This document shows, in pieces, positions 36,808 to 46,499 of a stretch of 64,000 nucleotides of DNA. This DNA comes from Hydrogenophaga sp. (GTDB taxonomy: Bacteria > Pseudomonadota > Gammaproteobacteria > Burkholderiales > Burkholderiaceae_C), in contig JAABQK010000003.1 in assembly GCA_011391495.1 (NCBI GenBank), positions 124,001 through 188,000 on the forward strand, given 5' to 3'. The notes below the pieces were generated by a model. The model made no database searches. It saw only the letters and a list, made by a program, of their open reading frames with translations, and had not been told where the DNA came from. Within the stretch, counting starts at the first letter, position 1. Each line of letters starts with the position of its first letter. The position numbers were made by a program, and so were the translations under genes.

Positions 36808-37893
36808 ATGCTGTTTGGTCTGTTCAAATCCCGTCCGGCGGAACCCCCACCTCCATCGGCGGTGCCAGCGGAAAAGCCCGAGGCGCTGCTGCGCCGGCTG
36901 GAATGGACCGTGATCCGCCGCCTTGACGGCCTGCTGCAGGGCGACTACCGAACGCTCATGCGCGGGAGCGGGCTCGACCTGGCCGACCTGCGCGAATACC
37001 AGCACCACGACGATGTGCGGCACATCGACTGGAACGTCACCGCGCGGCTGCAGACGCCACACGTGCGCGTGTTCACCGAAGACCGCGAGATGGCAGCCTG
37101 GTTCCTGCTCGACCTCAGCCCCTCGGTGGACTTTGGCTCGGGCGAACAGCGCAAAAGCGAGGTGCTGAACGGTTTTGTGGCGGTGCTCGCACGGTTGATC
37201 AGTCGCCATGGCAACCGGGTGGGCGCGATGCTGTATGGCGCACGCGGTCAGCCGGTGGTGGACGCGGTGCTGCCCGCGCGCGGCGGGCGCAACCAGGTGC
37301 TGCAGCTGCTGCAGCTGATGGGCTTGGAGCACACCCCCGCCGCGCTGCGCGCGACCCCCTCCAGGGGGCGACACCAGCCGTCCGGCAAAGCCGGCCCGGC
37401 GGTGTCCCCCGGGAACGCTGCTTCGAATGGCCCGACGCGCCTGGCCGACCTGCTGCGCGCCGCCAGCCACACGGTGCTCCAGCGCTGTACCGTGTTCGTG
37501 GTGTCCGACTTCATCAGCGAACCGGGCTGGGAGCAGCCGCTGGGTGAACTGGCCCGGCGCCACGACGTGGTGGCTGTGCGCCTGCTGGATCCGCTGGAGC
37601 TGGATCTCCCCGACCTCGGGCTGGTGACGGTGCGCGACGCCGAGACCGGCGAACAGCTGCTGGTGGACACGCACGACAGCGGCTTTCGTCAGCGCTTTGC
37701 CCGTATCGCCGCACAGCGCGAGGCGCAGCTTCGCGAGAGCCTGACCCGCGCGGGGGTGGACACGCTGGAGCTGAGCACCGACGACGACTTGGCCGACGCG
37801 GTGCTGCGCTTCGTGGACCTGCGAAAACGCCGCCAAAGCGTTCGCCCCGGCCAGCGTGCGGTCTGGCCCGCGCATCTGGGAGCACGCGCATGA
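36808..37893 (+). CDS. DUF58 domain protein with repeat-derived insertion
   Basis: 361 aa from ATG 36808 (GGAG ten bases upstream). The DUF58 core is seen in LRRLEWTVIRRLDGLLQGDY, DLREYQHHDDVRHIDWNVTA and FLLDLSPSVDFGS. Between the helical part and VVSDFISEPGWEQPL there are about 25 unusual residues (ATPSRGRHQPSGKAGP and onward) encoded by a palindromic repeat that keeps the frame open. It overlaps the next gene by ATGA. DUF58 proteins work with MoxR and VWA partners, and their biochemical role is unsettled. Confidence 0.88.
   Translation: MLFGLFKSRPAEPPPPSAVPAEKPEALLRRLEWTVIRRLDGLLQGDYRTLMRGSGLDLADLREYQHHDDVRHIDWNVTARLQTPHVRVFTEDREMAAWFLLDLSPSVDFGSGEQRKSEVLNGFVAVLARLISRHGNRVGAMLYGARGQPVVDAVLPARGGRNQVLQLLQLMGLEHTPAALRATPSRGRHQPSGKAGPAVSPGNAASNGPTRLADLLRAASHTVLQRCTVFVVSDFISEPGWEQPLGELARRHDVVAVRLLDPLELDLPDLGLVTVRDAETGEQLLVDTHDSGFRQRFARIAAQREAQLRESLTRAGVDTLELSTDDDLADAVLRFVDLRKRRQSVRPGQRAVWPAHLGARA
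37353..37414. repeat. Palindromic repeat element, copy B, inside the DUF58 gene
   Basis: CCCCCTCCAGGGGG, then GACACCAGCCGTCCGGCAAAG, then CCGGCCCGGCGGTGTC. Aligned with copy A, about three quarters of the positions match and the paired arms are kept. It is read through as protein without a stop. Confidence 0.65.
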
Positions 37894-38966
37894 ACGCCCT
37901 GCAGAACCTGCCCGTTTCGTTCCTCTGGCCTCAGTTCCTGTGGGCGCTGCTGCTGTTGCCCGCTCTGGTGCTGCTCTATTGGTGGTTGATGCGGCGGCGT
38001 CGGCAGGCGTCGCTGCGCTTTGCCAGTCTGTCCATCGTGCGCGAAGCCATGGGCCGGGGGCCGGGGTGGCGCCGGCATGTGCCGCCCGTGCTGCTGCTGC
38101 TGGCCTTCGCCGCGATGCTGCTGGCTTCGGCACGGCCCGTGGCCACCATCACGCTGCCCTCGACGCAGCAGACCATCATCCTGGCCATGGACGTGTCGGG
38201 CAGCATGCGCGCCACCGACGTGGAACCCAACCGGCTGGTGGCGTCGCAGCAGGCGGCCAAGGCCTTTCTGGCCGAGCTGCCGCGCCATGTGCGCGTGGGG
38301 ATCGTCGCATTCGCCGGCACGGCGCAGGTGGTGCAGCCGATCACGCTGAGCCGCGAAGACCTGAACGCCGCGATCGACAAGTTCCAGCTGCAACGCGCCA
38401 CGGCCATCGGCAGTGCCATCGTGGTGTCGCTTTCGGAGCTGTTTCCGGGCGAGGGCATCGACCTGGGCAACATGACCTTCGGCCGCCACAACGATCCGTT
38501 CGCGCCGCAGGGCCGTTCGCTGGACCAGCCCAGGGATGGGCAGAAGCCGTTCACGCCCGTGGCACCCGGCTCGTACACCTCGGCGGCCATCGTCCTGCTC
38601 ACCGATGGCCAGCGCACCACCGGCGTGGACACGCAAGAGGCCGCACAGATGGCGGCCGACCGCGGCGTGCGCGTCTACACCGTGGGTGTCGGCACGGTGG
38701 ACGGAGAGGTGATCGGGTTCGAGGGCTGGTCCATGCGGGTGCGGCTCGACGAAGACTCCCTCAAGGCGGTCGCACGCAGCACCCAGGGAGAGTACTACTA
38801 CGCGGGCACCGCGGAGAACCTGAAAAAGGTCTATGAAACCCTCAGCACGCGGCTCACCGTGGAGAAGAAGGAAACCGAAGTCTCGGGCCTGCTGGCGCTG
38901 CTGGCTTCCCTGCTGGTGCTGCTGTCGGCGGGACTCTCGCTGCTGTGGTTCAACCGCGTCCTCTGA
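37890..38966 (+). CDS. VWA-domain membrane protein (BatA-like)
   Basis: 358 aa. Two N-terminal helices (FLWALLLLPALVLLYWWLM, VLLLLAFAAMLLASARPV), then a VWA domain with the MIDAS motif DVSGSMRATD near 101-110 and the later metal-site Asp/Thr in VLLTDGQRTTG, and a C-terminal helix (LLALLASLLVLLSAGLSLLW). BatA-type proteins are linked to envelope stress tolerance with MoxR and DUF58 partners. The usual BatB/BatD partners are absent here; the next gene is unrelated. Confidence 0.9.
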   Translation: MNALQNLPVSFLWPQFLWALLLLPALVLLYWWLMRRRRQASLRFASLSIVREAMGRGPGWRRHVPPVLLLLAFAAMLLASARPVATITLPSTQQTIILAMDVSGSMRATDVEPNRLVASQQAAKAFLAELPRHVRVGIVAFAGTAQVVQPITLSREDLNAAIDKFQLQRATAIGSAIVVSLSELFPGEGIDLGNMTFGRHNDPFAPQGRSLDQPRDGQKPFTPVAPGSYTSAAIVLLTDGQRTTGVDTQEAAQMAADRGVRVYTVGVGTVDGEVIGFEGWSMRVRLDEDSLKAVARSTQGEYYYAGTAENLKKVYETLSTRLTVEKKETEVSGLLALLASLLVLLSAGLSLLWFNRVL

Positions 38967-39048
38967 ATACGCTCTCGAAGAGCCGGCCCGCCGGGGAACG
39001 AGGGCGCGGCATCCAGGCAGAGCGCTGGAGCGGGCACAATGCCCAGCC

Positions 39049-40275
39049 ATGAAACAAGATGTGGTGGTGGCCGGAGGCGGCATCGGGGGGCTGGCCTGTG
39101 CGCTGGGGCTCGCGCGGGCGGGGCAGGGGGTCCGGTTGCTGGAACAGGCGGCCGGTTTCGGCGAGGTGGGTGCCGGTCTGCAACTGGGACCCAACGCCGT
39201 GCGCGTGCTCGACGACTGGGGCCTGCTGCCCGGGCTGCACGCCCGCGCCGCTTTCCCGGATGAGCTGCGCGTGCGCGATGCCCACGACGGTCAGCGGCTC
39301 GGCCTGCTGCGGCTGGGGGCGACGATGCGCGCCCGCTACGGCCAGCCCTACGCGACCATCCACCGCGCCGATCTGCACGGGCTGCTGCTCGAAGCCGTGC
39401 AGCGCCAGGGTGGTGTGCGCCTGCACTTGGACGCGCGTCTGGCCGCCTACGAACTCGCGTCGAATTCGGTGCGCGTGACCTGCGAGGACGGTTCGGTGTT
39501 CCAGGGCGCTGCGTTGATCGGCGCCGACGGCCTGTGGAGCCGCGTGCGCACCCAGCTGCTCGGCGCGCAGCCTGTGCGCGCCAGTGGTCATCTGGCCTAC
39601 CGCGGCATGGTGCCTGCTGAGGCGCTGCCCGCTTCCCTGCGTGCCCCGGTGGTCACGGCCTGGCTCGGTCCGCGCCTGCACGTGGTGCATTACCCGGTGC
39701 GGCGCGGTGAGTGGTTCAACGTCGTGGCGGTGGTGCACGGTGTGCTGGGGCAGGGCCATGGTGGTCCGCCCGGCAGCGATCCGCAGGGCTGGAGCCACGA
39801 AGCGCGCACCCAGGACCTGCAGCGCGCGCTGGGGCCGGTCTGCACCGACCTGAAAGACATGCTGGACGCGGTGACCGAGTGGAAGCTCTGGGCGCTCAAC
39901 GACCGGCCTCCCATGGCGGGACCGCATGAGCACGCCCGAGGCCGTGTGGCCCTGCTGGGCGATGCGGCACACCCGCTGCGGCCCTACCTGGCGCAGGGCG
40001 CGGCGATGGCGATCGAAGACGCGTGGACGCTGGGCCGATTGCGGCAGGATGCACCGAGCGGCACGGCGGTGGACTGGCCCTTGCTGCTGCAGCGCTATGC
40101 GCGCACGCGCTGGTCGCGCAACGCCCGCGTGCAGAGCCGCTCGCAACGCAATGGCACGATCTTCCACGCCAGCGGCCTGCTGCGCTGGGGGCGCAACACA
40201 TCGATGAGCCTGCTGGGCGAGTCGCTGCTGAACAACCCCTGGCTCTACAGCGGTCCGCCACAGCCCGTGGCCTGA
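39049..40275 (+). CDS. FAD-dependent aromatic monooxygenase (salicylate hydroxylase-like)
   Basis: 408 aa from ATG 39049; the track's earlier start lies inside the previous gene. The N-terminal FAD motif is VVVAGGGIGGLACALGLARA, the middle DG motif is ALIGADGLWSRVR, and the FAD ribityl-binding motif is VALLGDAAHPLRPYLAQGAA. This is the class A flavoprotein hydroxylase layout. The Bug-type binding protein that follows suggests uptake and hydroxylation of an aromatic or organic acid, but this is only neighbourhood evidence. Confidence 0.87.
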   Translation: MKQDVVVAGGGIGGLACALGLARAGQGVRLLEQAAGFGEVGAGLQLGPNAVRVLDDWGLLPGLHARAAFPDELRVRDAHDGQRLGLLRLGATMRARYGQPYATIHRADLHGLLLEAVQRQGGVRLHLDARLAAYELASNSVRVTCEDGSVFQGAALIGADGLWSRVRTQLLGAQPVRASGHLAYRGMVPAEALPASLRAPVVTAWLGPRLHVVHYPVRRGEWFNVVAVVHGVLGQGHGGPPGSDPQGWSHEARTQDLQRALGPVCTDLKDMLDAVTEWKLWALNDRPPMAGPHEHARGRVALLGDAAHPLRPYLAQGAAMAIEDAWTLGRLRQDAPSGTAVDWPLLLQRYARTRWSRNARVQSRSQRNGTIFHASGLLRWGRNTSMSLLGESLLNNPWLYSGPPQPVA

Positions 40276-40333
40276 CCCGGCGAGCCTGCCAGGCTGTCCA
40301 ACCTGATCCGATCCATCGACCCGAGGAGCCACC

Positions 40334-41341
40334 ATGAAGACGACAAACACCACCCCAACGTTGCCGGGCCGCCGCCTGGCCTGGACAGGCGCCGCTGCGC
40401 TGCTGCTGTCGGCTGCGTGGCCGCTGGCCCACGCGCAAGGCGCCGCTGCCTGGCCCAGCCGGCCGATCAAGCTGCTGGTCGGATTCCCTGCCGGCAGCTC
40501 GCCCGACCTGATGGCCCGCGCGCTGGCCGAGCCGCTCGCCCAGGTCCTGGGCCAGCCGGTGGTGGTGGAGAACCGCCCGGGTGCTGGCGGCAACATCGCA
40601 GCCGGCCTGGTGGCGCGCGCCACCGACGACCACACCCTGGGCCTGATGATCAACGGCAACCTGACGATTGCCAAGATCCTGAATCCCGCCACCCCCTACG
40701 ATCCGCTGAAGGACCTGACCCCGGTGTCGCTGATCGCCACCGCACCCCTGGTGCTGGCGGCACCCCTCAGTGCCCCGGCCGCTGGTGCCGAGTTCTTTGC
40801 CGCCGCACGGCAGGCGGGCGACCGCTGGAACTACGGCACGCCGGGCATCGGTACCGTGGCCCATCTGGGCATGGAACTCATCAAGTCGCGCGCCGGCATT
40901 TCACCGGTGCATGTGCCTTATGCCGGCAACCCGCAGGTCGTCACGGCGATGCTGGGCGATCAGGTGCAGATGGCCTTGCTGCCGCCCGGGCTGGCGATGG
41001 CGCAGGCGCGTGGCGGCAAGCTGCGCGCGATCGGCGTCACCTCGAGCGGGCGCAGCAGTGTGGTGCCCGAGGTGCCCAGCCTGGGCGAGGCCGGCGTGAA
41101 GGATCTTCAGCTGGAGATCTGGAACGCGGTGGCAGCACCCAACAGCCTGCCCAAGGTCCATGTGAACCGTCTGGCCGCCCTGCTGGCCGAGATCGTGCGC
41201 CGCCCCGAGATGCGGCAGAAGATCCTGGCGCAAGGCTGGCAAGTGGCAGGCACTTCCTCCGAAGGCCTGGCCAACCGTATCCGCAAGGACACGGCGGCGA
41301 TGGCGGATGTGATCCGTCGCAACAACATCCAGCCGCAGTAG
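40334..41341 (+). CDS. Bug-family periplasmic binding protein
   Basis: 335 aa with GAGG upstream. A signal peptide ends AHAQ, followed by the TctC/Bug fold: WPSRPIKLLVGFPAGSSPDL, VVVENRPGAGGNIAA, NYGTPGIGTVAHLGMELIK, PVHVPYAGNPQVVTAMLGD and a closing helix. Such proteins bind carboxylates or amino acids. The family is greatly expanded in Comamonadaceae and Alcaligenaceae, often without a transporter next to it, as here. It converges on kynA. Confidence 0.92.
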   Translation: MKTTNTTPTLPGRRLAWTGAAALLLSAAWPLAHAQGAAAWPSRPIKLLVGFPAGSSPDLMARALAEPLAQVLGQPVVVENRPGAGGNIAAGLVARATDDHTLGLMINGNLTIAKILNPATPYDPLKDLTPVSLIATAPLVLAAPLSAPAAGAEFFAAARQAGDRWNYGTPGIGTVAHLGMELIKSRAGISPVHVPYAGNPQVVTAMLGDQVQMALLPPGLAMAQARGGKLRAIGVTSSGRSSVVPEVPSLGEAGVKDLQLEIWNAVAAPNSLPKVHVNRLAALLAEIVRRPEMRQKILAQGWQVAGTSSEGLANRIRKDTAAMADVIRRNNIQPQ

Positions 41342-41378
41342 AAGAACATCCCTGACACACGCGCTGGGCCTGTGTTGG

Positions 41379-42227
41379 TCACAGCGCTGTGCGCAAGGTC
41401 CAGATCTCCGGGAACAGCACCACGTCCAGCATCTTGCGCAGGTAGCTCACGCCGCCGGTCCCACCGGTGCCGCGCTTGAAACCGATCACGCGTTCCACCG
41501 TGGTCACATGGCGGAAGCGCCAGAGGCGGAAGGCGTCTTCCAGGTCGGTGAGTTCTTCGCCGAGCTGGTACAGGTCCCAGTGTTCCTTCGGGTTGCGGTA
41601 CACCTGCAGCCAGGCCTGCTCGACCGCTTCGCTGGCCTCGTAGGGTGTCGTCCAGTCGCGTTCCAGGTGGGAGGCGGGCACGGCGATCCCGCGGCGTGCG
41701 AGCAGACGCAAGGCTTCGTCGTACAGCGACGGCGCTTCGTACGCGGCCTGCACCATGGCCAGGCGCTCGGGGCTGTGGGCGTGTGGCTTGAGCATGGCCG
41801 CGTTCTTGTTGCCCAGCGCGAATTCGATGCAGCGGTACTGGAAGCTCTGGAAGCCGCTGGAGTTGGCGAGGTAGGGCCGGATGGCGCTGTACTCGGGTGG
41901 GGTCATGGTGGCGAGCACGTCCCAGGCGTGCACCAGCTGTTCCATGATCTTGCTGACGCGCGCCAGCATCTTGAACGCGGCGGGCAGTTCGTCGGCTGCA
42001 ACGTTCTTCACCGCTGCGCCCAGCTCGTGCAACATGAGCTTCATCCAGAGTTCGCTGGTCTGGTGCTGCACGATGAACAGCATCTCGTCGTGCGCAGGAG
42101 AAAGCGGCTTCTGGGCGCTGAGGATGGCGTCGAGCTGCAGGTAGTCGCCGTAGCTCATGTCGCGGCTGAAATCGAGCTGGGCCTTTTCTTCGGCGACGAT
42201 GGCTTCGGTGTGGTGGGGGCAGGACAT
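41379..42227 (-). CDS. kynA: Tryptophan 2,3-dioxygenase
   Basis: 282 aa from ATG 42227 (GGAG upstream). Haem enzyme that opens the indole ring of tryptophan to N-formylkynurenine. Signatures: [51 protein letters not shown] and [20 protein letters not shown] with the proximal haem histidine. It is the last gene of kynB-kynU-kynA, 14 nt after kynU. Confidence 0.97.
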   Translation of the reverse strand: MSCPHHTEAIVAEEKAQLDFSRDMSYGDYLQLDAILSAQKPLSPAHDEMLFIVQHQTSELWMKLMLHELGAAVKNVAADELPAAFKMLARVSKIMEQLVHAWDVLATMTPPEYSAIRPYLANSSGFQSFQYRCIEFALGNKNAAMLKPHAHSPERLAMVQAAYEAPSLYDEALRLLARRGIAVPASHLERDWTTPYEASEAVEQAWLQVYRNPKEHWDLYQLGEELTDLEDAFRLWRFRHVTTVERVIGFKRGTGGTGGVSYLRKMLDVVLFPEIWTLRTAL

Positions 42228-42241
42228 GGCAGGGCTCCGGT

Positions 42242-43516
42242 TCAGGTCACGGCGTGTTTGCGGGTGAATTCGGGACGCTGCCACTCGCCGCTCGCCAGCA
42301 CCTGGCGCAGCTGCTCGACCGCGTTCCACACGTCCACAAACCCGATGTAGAGCGGCGTGAAGCCGAAGCGCAGGATGTCCGGGTGGCGCCCGCCGTCACC
42401 GGCGCGGAAGTCGCCGACCACGCTGCGCCCGATCAGGGCCTGCACGATGGCGTAGGCTCCTTCGTCCCGGGTCAGGCAGACCTGCGAGCCACGGTGTGCG
42501 TGCGCCCTTGGCGTGGCCAGGCCCAGACCGTGGCCGGCACAGCGCTCTTCCACCAGCGCGATGAACAGGTCGGTGAGCGCCAGGGACTTGGCACGCAGTG
42601 CCGCCATGCCACCCAGCGCATCGGCGGCCAGCAACGTGTCCACGCCACACTCCAGCGCAGCCAGGCTGATGATGGGCTGGGTGCCGCACTGGTAGCGCGT
42701 GATGCCCGGGGCGGGTTGGTAGTCGGGCGTGAATTCGAAGGGTGCTGCATGGCCCCACCAGCCAGCCAGGGGTTGCCAGAAGCGGTCGGCATGCAGTGGA
42801 TTGACCCAAACGAAAGCCGGCGCGCCCGGGCCGCCATTGAGGTACTTGTAGCCGCAGCCCACGGCGTAGTCGGCTCCGGCGCCTTTCAGGTCCACCGGGA
42901 CGGCACCTGCGCTGTGCGCCAGGTCCCACACGGTCAGGATGCCTTCTGCGTGTGCGGCGGCGGTCACGGCGTTCATGTTGTGCATGGCGCCGGTGCGGTA
43001 GTTCACGTGTGTGAGCATCAGCACGGCCACGTCGGCGGTCAGTGCGGCTGCGATGCCTTCCGGCTCCACCAGTTGCAGCTCGTAGCCGCGTTCGCGGCAC
43101 AGGGCTTCGGCGATGTAGAGGTCGGTCGGAAAGTTGCTGCGCTCGCTCACGATGCGCTGGCGCCCCGGGTGGTCGGCTGCAGCCTGGTGCAGCGCGGCCG
43201 ACAGCACCTTGTAGAGGTTGATCGAGGTGCTGTCGGTGGCGACCACTTCGCCCGCGCCGGCACCGATGAGGCGTGCGATCTTGTCGCCCACTTTCTGCGG
43301 CATGGCGAACCAGCCCGCCTTGTTCCAGCTCTGGATCAGGTCCTGACCCCATTCGCGGGTCACTGTGTCGGCCACGCGCGCCGGCGTGGTGCGGGGCATC
43401 ACGCCGAGTGAGTTGCCGTCCAGGTAGATCATGCCGAGCGGCAGTTCGAAGAGGTCTCTCAGTTCACGCAGCGGGTCTTGCGCATCCAGGGCCTGGCAGT
43501 CTTGCAGGGTGGTCAT
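42242..43516 (-). CDS. kynU: Kynureninase
   Basis: 424 aa. PLP enzyme cutting kynurenine to anthranilate and alanine. [12 protein letters not shown] is the conserved start region, and the PLP lysine is in [40 protein letters not shown] is the conserved C-terminal substrate region. It lies between kynB (25 nt) and kynA. Confidence 0.97.
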   Translation of the reverse strand: MTTLQDCQALDAQDPLRELRDLFELPLGMIYLDGNSLGVMPRTTPARVADTVTREWGQDLIQSWNKAGWFAMPQKVGDKIARLIGAGAGEVVATDSTSINLYKVLSAALHQAAADHPGRQRIVSERSNFPTDLYIAEALCRERGYELQLVEPEGIAAALTADVAVLMLTHVNYRTGAMHNMNAVTAAAHAEGILTVWDLAHSAGAVPVDLKGAGADYAVGCGYKYLNGGPGAPAFVWVNPLHADRFWQPLAGWWGHAAPFEFTPDYQPAPGITRYQCGTQPIISLAALECGVDTLLAADALGGMAALRAKSLALTDLFIALVEERCAGHGLGLATPRAHAHRGSQVCLTRDEGAYAIVQALIGRSVVGDFRAGDGGRHPDILRFGFTPLYIGFVDVWNAVEQLRQVLASGEWQRPEFTRKHAVT

Positions 43517-43541
43517 GGTTGTATTTCCAGGGTTGTGGTGT

Positions 43542-44168
43542 TCACAGTTCGCGCAACACGGCGCGCACCGGGCTAGCGTCGGCGGTCATGAGTTTCAGGG
43601 GCAGGGCGATCAGTTCGTAGTCACCCTCCGGCACCTCGTCGAGCAGCAGGTTTTCCAGCACGCGCAGGCCGCGCCGGCGGATCACCTGGTGGCTCTCCAG
43701 CGTCTTGCTGCTCGCCGGATCGATGCTCGCGCTGTCGATGCCGACCAGCCGCACGCCGAGGTCGGCCAGCTGCTCGATGGTCCCGGGCGCAAAAGCGGGA
43801 AGGCTCTCGTCGAACCGGTCCTGCGGCATGCGCCGGTACACACGGACCAGCACGCGCGGCGGCAGTCGGTCCATGGCGTGCGCCAGGTGCTCCGGCCGCA
43901 CCAGCGGCCCGCAGCCGATGGCATGGATGACGCGGCAGGGCCCGAGAAAAGGGGCCAGGTCCAGCAGGCCGACGGCGGTACCGGCCGGGTCGTAGTGCAG
44001 CGGAGCGTCGGCGTGCGCGCCGGCATGCGGCGAGAGGGTCAGGGCGCTGACATTGACCGGACAGCCCGGTCCGAGCGTCGCTGTCCAGGTCTGCTGATAG
44101 GCGGTGTCGCCCGGAAAGACCGGCGTGTCCGCCTGCAGTGGCGGTGAGATGTCCCAGATGCGTTTCAT
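43542..44168 (-). CDS. kynB: Kynurenine formamidase
   Basis: 208 aa. Metal-dependent cyclase-family hydrolase turning N-formylkynurenine into kynurenine. WDISPPLQADTPVFPGDT and SPHAGAHADAPLHYD contain the metal-binding His/Asp motif HxGTHxDxPxH (here HAGAHADAPLH). First gene of the operon; together the three enzymes take tryptophan to anthranilate. No kyn regulator is visible next to it. Confidence 0.95.
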   Translation of the reverse strand: MKRIWDISPPLQADTPVFPGDTAYQQTWTATLGPGCPVNVSALTLSPHAGAHADAPLHYDPAGTAVGLLDLAPFLGPCRVIHAIGCGPLVRPEHLAHAMDRLPPRVLVRVYRRMPQDRFDESLPAFAPGTIEQLADLGVRLVGIDSASIDPASSKTLESHQVIRRRGLRVLENLLLDEVPEGDYELIALPLKLMTADASPVRAVLREL

Positions 44169-44258
44169 GACCGGGGAAATTAACGGAGCTGTGGCGCCGT
44201 GGTGTCGGTTATTTCCAACAAGGCGATGGAAAGATGGCGAAAGTGCATCGTACTAGAA

Positions 44259-44273
44259 TGGGAATTATTTTCA
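44259..44273 (+). promoter_or_regulatory. Candidate Fur box in front of feoAB
   Basis: TGGGAATTATTTTCA matches 11 of 14 fixed positions of the 7-1-7 Fur consensus TGATAATnATTATCA. It overlaps the last base of TAGAAT (44254-44259), a good -10 hexamer, and ends just before the feoA GTG. A repressor here would block feo transcription when iron is plentiful. Confidence 0.65.
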
Positions 44274-44277
44274 TCTG

Positions 44278-44601
44278 GTGTCTGTGGTGCATTCCCTGCT
44301 GTCCCCCGAAAAGCCGCCATCTGCCGAGATGGGCCTGCACCAGCTGCCCAGGCAGGTGCCTGCCTGCGTGGTGGGGCTCGACACCGCGGGCGATCAGGAG
44401 CAGCGCGAGGTGGTGCTGAGGCTGCTCGAGATCGGCTTCCTGCCCGGCGAGACGGTGCGGGTGATCGCCCAGGGTTTTCCGGGCAACGATCCGCTGGCGG
44501 TGCGCGTGGGGCACACCACCTTTGCCCTGCGCAGCCACGAGGCCGCGTTGATCCGTGTGCGCCCGCTCGACCGGGTGGCCGCCGGTGGAGCCCGCGCATG
44601 A
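44278..44601 (+). CDS. feoA: Ferrous iron transport protein A
   Basis: 107 aa, GTG start (two more GTGs follow within four codons, so the exact start is uncertain). SH3-like FeoA fold: ACVVGLDTAG, EVVLRLLEIGFLPGETVRVI and GNDPLAVRVGHTTFALRSHEAALIRV. It supports FeoB function. It overlaps feoB by ATGA. With the -10 box at 44254-44259, the leader would be very short. Confidence 0.92.
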   Translation: MSVVHSLLSPEKPPSAEMGLHQLPRQVPACVVGLDTAGDQEQREVVLRLLEIGFLPGETVRVIAQGFPGNDPLAVRVGHTTFALRSHEAALIRVRPLDRVAAGGARA

Positions 44602-46499
44602 GCGCCACCACGCCGCTTGACGCGGTTTCTGCGCCTTTGCGCATTGCGCTGCTGGGCAATCCGAACTGTGGCAAGACCGCGCTCTTCAACCTGCTGACCG
44701 GCAGCCGCCAGAAGGTGGCCAACTACGCGGGCGTGACGGTGGAGCGCAAGGAGGGCGAGCTGCACACACCCCTGGGACGCAAGGTGGTGGTGCTGGATCT
44801 GCCGGGGGCCTACAGCCTCAACCCGCTGAGTGCCGACGAAGCCGTCACGCGCGACATCGTCACCGGGCAGCGTCCCCGCGAGCCACTGCCCGATCTGATC
44901 GTGTGCGTGGTCGACGCCACCAACCTCAAGCTCAACCTGCGTCTGGTGCTGGAGGCGCGTGCGCTGGGCCTGCCCATGGTGCTCGCGCTCAACATGTGCG
45001 ACCTGGCACGGCAGGCCGGCATCACGGTGGACCGGGAGATCCTCTCGCGCGAGCTGGACATGCCGGTGCTGGAAACCGTGGGCGTGCACCACGGCGGCGC
45101 GCGTGAACTGATCGTGCAGCTGGATCAGGTGCAACCACGGGCTGCTGTGGCCCGCAGCCCGCAGCCCTGGCACGGCAGCACGGTCGACGGGGTACTGGCC
45201 ACGCAGCAGACGGTGCGACAGATCGTGGCCGCGGCGGTGCGCGAGCCGCCCGACACCCTGCACCAGGACGACGCGATCGATCGCTTCGTGCTGCACCCGC
45301 TGTGGGGCATGCTGCTGCTCGCGTTCACGCTGTTCATGATGTTCCAGGCGGTGTTCAGCTGGGCGGCCTGGCCCATGGAGCAGATCAAGCTGGGTGTTCA
45401 GGCGCTGGCCGGTCTCGTTCGGACGCAGTTGCCCGCCGGCATCCTGAACAGCCTGCTGACCGATGGCATCATCGCCGGCGCGGGCGGGGTGCTGGTCTTC
45501 CTGCCGCAGATCCTGGTGCTGTTCTTCTTCATCCTGGTGCTGGAAGACTCGGGCTATCTGCCTCGCGCGGCCTTCCTGCTGGACCGTGTGATGGGCACCG
45601 TGGGGCTCTCGGGACGCTCGTTCATTCCGCTGCTGTCCAGCTTCGCCTGCGCGGTGCCCGGCGTGATGGCCACGCGCACCATCACCCACTGGCGTGACCG
45701 GCTGGTCACCATCCTGATCGCGCCGCTCATGACCTGCTCGGCGCGGCTGCCGGTGTACGCCCTGCTCATCGGTGCCTTCATCCCCTCGCGCACGGTCTGG
45801 GGCGTGTTCAACCTGCAGGGGCTGGTGATGTTTGCGCTGTATCTGGCCGGCATCCTCTCGGCCATGGCGGTGGCGGGTGTGTTCATGCTGTGGCGGGGTC
45901 ACGCGCGGCCGACGCCGCTGCTGATGGAGCTGCCTTCGTACCACTGGCCCAGCGTGCGCAACCTGGCCCACGGTCTCTACGAGCGTGCCGTGATCTTCAT
46001 CCAGCGCGTGGGCGGCATCCTGCTGGCGCTGATGGTGCTGCTGTGGTTTCTCTCCTCATTCCCCGGCGCTCCCGCCGGTGCGACCGGTCCGGCCATCCAG
46101 TACAGCTTTGCCGGCCGCATGGGCCAGGCGCTGGAAGTGCTGGTGGCGCCGATCGGTTTCAACTGGCAGATCGCGATTGCCCTGGTGCCCGGCATGGCCG
46201 CGCGCGAGGTGGCCGTGGGCGCGCTCGGCACGGTCTATGCCCTGTCGGCCACCGGTGAAGACGTGGCCAGCCAGCTGGGGCCCCTGATCGCCCAGAGCTG
46301 GTCGATGGCCACGGCGCTGTCCCTGCTGGTCTGGTACGTGTTTGCCCCGCAATGCATTTCCACCCTGGTGGCCGTCAGGCGCGAGACCAACAGCTGGCGC
46401 TATCCCCTGCTGCTGACCGTCTATCTCTTCGCACTGGCCTATGGCGCCAGTTTCGTCACTTACCGCGTGGCGCTCCTGTGGTCCACGGGAGGCGGGTGA
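44598..46499 (+). CDS. feoB: Ferrous iron transporter FeoB
   Basis: 633 aa from ATG 44598; the track's earlier start reads through feoA. The N-terminal G domain has G1 GNPNCGKTALFN, G3 DLPGAYSL and G4 NMCD, then a short helical GDI part. The membrane part has the two Gate motifs with conserved cysteines (SSFACAVPGVMATRTI, PLMTCSARLPVY) and about nine helices. It is shorter than E. coli FeoB, as in other betaproteobacteria. Its stop overlaps the next ATG (TGATG). Confidence 0.96.
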   Translation: MSATTPLDAVSAPLRIALLGNPNCGKTALFNLLTGSRQKVANYAGVTVERKEGELHTPLGRKVVVLDLPGAYSLNPLSADEAVTRDIVTGQRPREPLPDLIVCVVDATNLKLNLRLVLEARALGLPMVLALNMCDLARQAGITVDREILSRELDMPVLETVGVHHGGARELIVQLDQVQPRAAVARSPQPWHGSTVDGVLATQQTVRQIVAAAVREPPDTLHQDDAIDRFVLHPLWGMLLLAFTLFMMFQAVFSWAAWPMEQIKLGVQALAGLVRTQLPAGILNSLLTDGIIAGAGGVLVFLPQILVLFFFILVLEDSGYLPRAAFLLDRVMGTVGLSGRSFIPLLSSFACAVPGVMATRTITHWRDRLVTILIAPLMTCSARLPVYALLIGAFIPSRTVWGVFNLQGLVMFALYLAGILSAMAVAGVFMLWRGHARPTPLLMELPSYHWPSVRNLAHGLYERAVIFIQRVGGILLALMVLLWFLSSFPGAPAGATGPAIQYSFAGRMGQALEVLVAPIGFNWQIAIALVPGMAAREVAVGALGTVYALSATGEDVASQLGPLIAQSWSMATALSLLVWYVFAPQCISTLVAVRRETNSWRYPLLLTVYLFALAYGASFVTYRVALLWSTGGG

